Positions 63,604 through 64,000 of a DNA stretch of 64,000 nucleotides are shown here, one piece after another. This stretch comes from F23-D06 sp963603365 (lineage in GTDB: Bacteria; Bacteroidota; Bacteroidia; Bacteroidales; WCHB1-69). The notes below the pieces were generated by a model. That model saw only the letters and a list, made by a program, of their open reading frames with translations. It did not search any database and was not told the DNA's origin. The position numbers were made by a program, and so were the translations under genes. Within the stretch, counting starts at the first letter, position 1, and each line of letters starts with the position of its first letter. Location of the stretch: contig CAVCMI010000023.1 of assembly GCA_963603365.1 (NCBI GenBank), positions 99,516-163,515 of the forward strand, read 5' to 3'.

Positions 63604-63632
63604 AGTCTTGGTGTCTTTAATAATTCAAGGCG

Positions 63633-63640
63633 CAAAAATA
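63633..63640 (-). promoter_or_regulatory. -7 box ahead of dxs
   Basis: TATTTTTG on the minus strand, 30 bp before the ATG at 63603. No matching -33 box at the usual spacing. Confidence 0.45.
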
Positions 63641-63811
63641 ATTGTTTCCAGTTTACTGTTCCCGCCCCGGAGATTGTTTTTTTAGGACATTAAATAAAAA
63701 ACAACGAATATCAATCAATTGACTTATTACAGATTCTCAATTGTCCAAAGATAGTTGGAGTAAAGCCCCAGAAAAGAGTTTCTTTTAGATTCCCCCAGCG
63801 ATTGTTTTTTG

Positions 63812-63819
63812 TAACTTTG
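63812..63819 (+). promoter_or_regulatory. -7 box ahead of the partial hsdR-like gene
   Basis: TAACTTTG matches TAnnTTTG, 19 bp before the ATG at 63838. The -33 position has no TTTG. Confidence 0.5.
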
Positions 63820-63837
63820 CCCCTTGAATCTTGATAT

Positions 63838-64000
63838 ATGACACCAGAAGAAAAAGCGAGGGTCAAGATAGACCAATGGTTCTGCGATGCAGGATGGAAG
63901 GTTGTCAACCGTGACGAATATGAACCCACCATCACTGCGGTTGCCATTCGTGAAGGATTACTCAAAGGCAACCTTGAAGCGGATTATTTCCTGTTTATCA
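63838..64000 (+). CDS. type I restriction enzyme R subunit-like protein (start only)
   Basis: 54 codons up to the window edge: MTPEEKARVKIDQWFCDAGW, then RDEYEPTITAVAIREGLLKG and NLEADYFLFI. This is the N-terminal nuclease-like domain of HsdR (EcoEI-type) proteins, which are the DNA-translocating and cutting subunits of type I restriction systems. The helicase motifs are off the window, so the call rests on this start alone. A helicase of a related family is possible. Confidence 0.65.
   Translation, partial: MTPEEKARVKIDQWFCDAGWKVVNRDEYEPTITAVAIREGLLKGNLEADYFLFI

Overview
The window reads as chromosomal DNA of a member of the Bacteroidota, order Bacteroidales (Prevotellaceae or a related family is plausible; I cannot fix the genus). 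The support is: promoters of the form TTTG-N19-TAnnTTTG, few Shine-Dalgarno sequences, tRNA genes without an encoded CCA, a secreted protein ending in a type IX secretion (T9SS) sorting domain, DUF4270 and SusD-era style lipoproteins, a 735-residue K+-type membrane pyrophosphatase and a capsule locus headed by a UpxY-type antiterminator.

Bases 1-33,300 are mostly core genome. From the left: the start of fabF and complete fabH (minus strand, one operon); a membrane LytTR regulator; an acyl-CoA dehydrogenase with its electron-transfer flavoprotein (etfB-etfA-acd); a frameshifted scrap of a C5-cytosine methyltransferase; an 8.4-kb gene for a 2809-residue secreted C10 cysteine protease fused to beta-helix and repeat domains; a five-gene minus-strand operon (GT5 synthase, DUF4270 lipoprotein, glmS, nitroreductase, GT4); tRNA-Leu(GAG); hppA; a thioredoxin-like protein; hemW; a vWA/beta-barrel protein; a GH20 hexosaminidase; two envelope proteins; rpsA; and the initiator tRNA-fMet.

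Bases 33,400-59,100 are a surface-polysaccharide locus. A tyrosine recombinase sits next to a 166-bp segment bounded by a perfect 19-bp inverted repeat. The only consensus -7 box in the segment points away from the capsule genes, so the assembled state looks OFF and inversion would aim it at upxY. Then come a WecA/TagO-type initiating transferase, Wza-, Wzc- and CpsB-type export and control proteins, wecB and wecC (UDP-ManNAcA supply), a Wzx flippase, an FrhB-like iron-sulfur protein with a pyruvyltransferase, a Wzy polymerase, glycosyltransferases, acetyltransferases, a two-domain oxidoreductase, an alpha/alpha-toroid protein and a WecG-type transferase. One acetyltransferase is split by a run of ten G; nine G would restore a 142-residue protein. 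The locus is thus probably phase-variable at two levels: promoter inversion for all-or-none expression and slipped-strand mispairing for decoration of the polymer. It is also littered with decayed inserts (an ATPase relic, a deleted deacetylase, a truncated acetyltransferase, a possible IS66 tail) and has an intact AAA/DUF4143 ATPase inserted backwards.

Bases 59,100-64,000 return to mixed sequence: a scrap ending like SSB, two unknown small proteins, ygbA (NO-stimulated family), a 64-residue protein plus a GT2 glycosyltransferase under a perfect promoter, a short form of 1-deoxyxylulose-5-phosphate synthase, and at the right edge the start of what looks like a type I restriction HsdR subunit.
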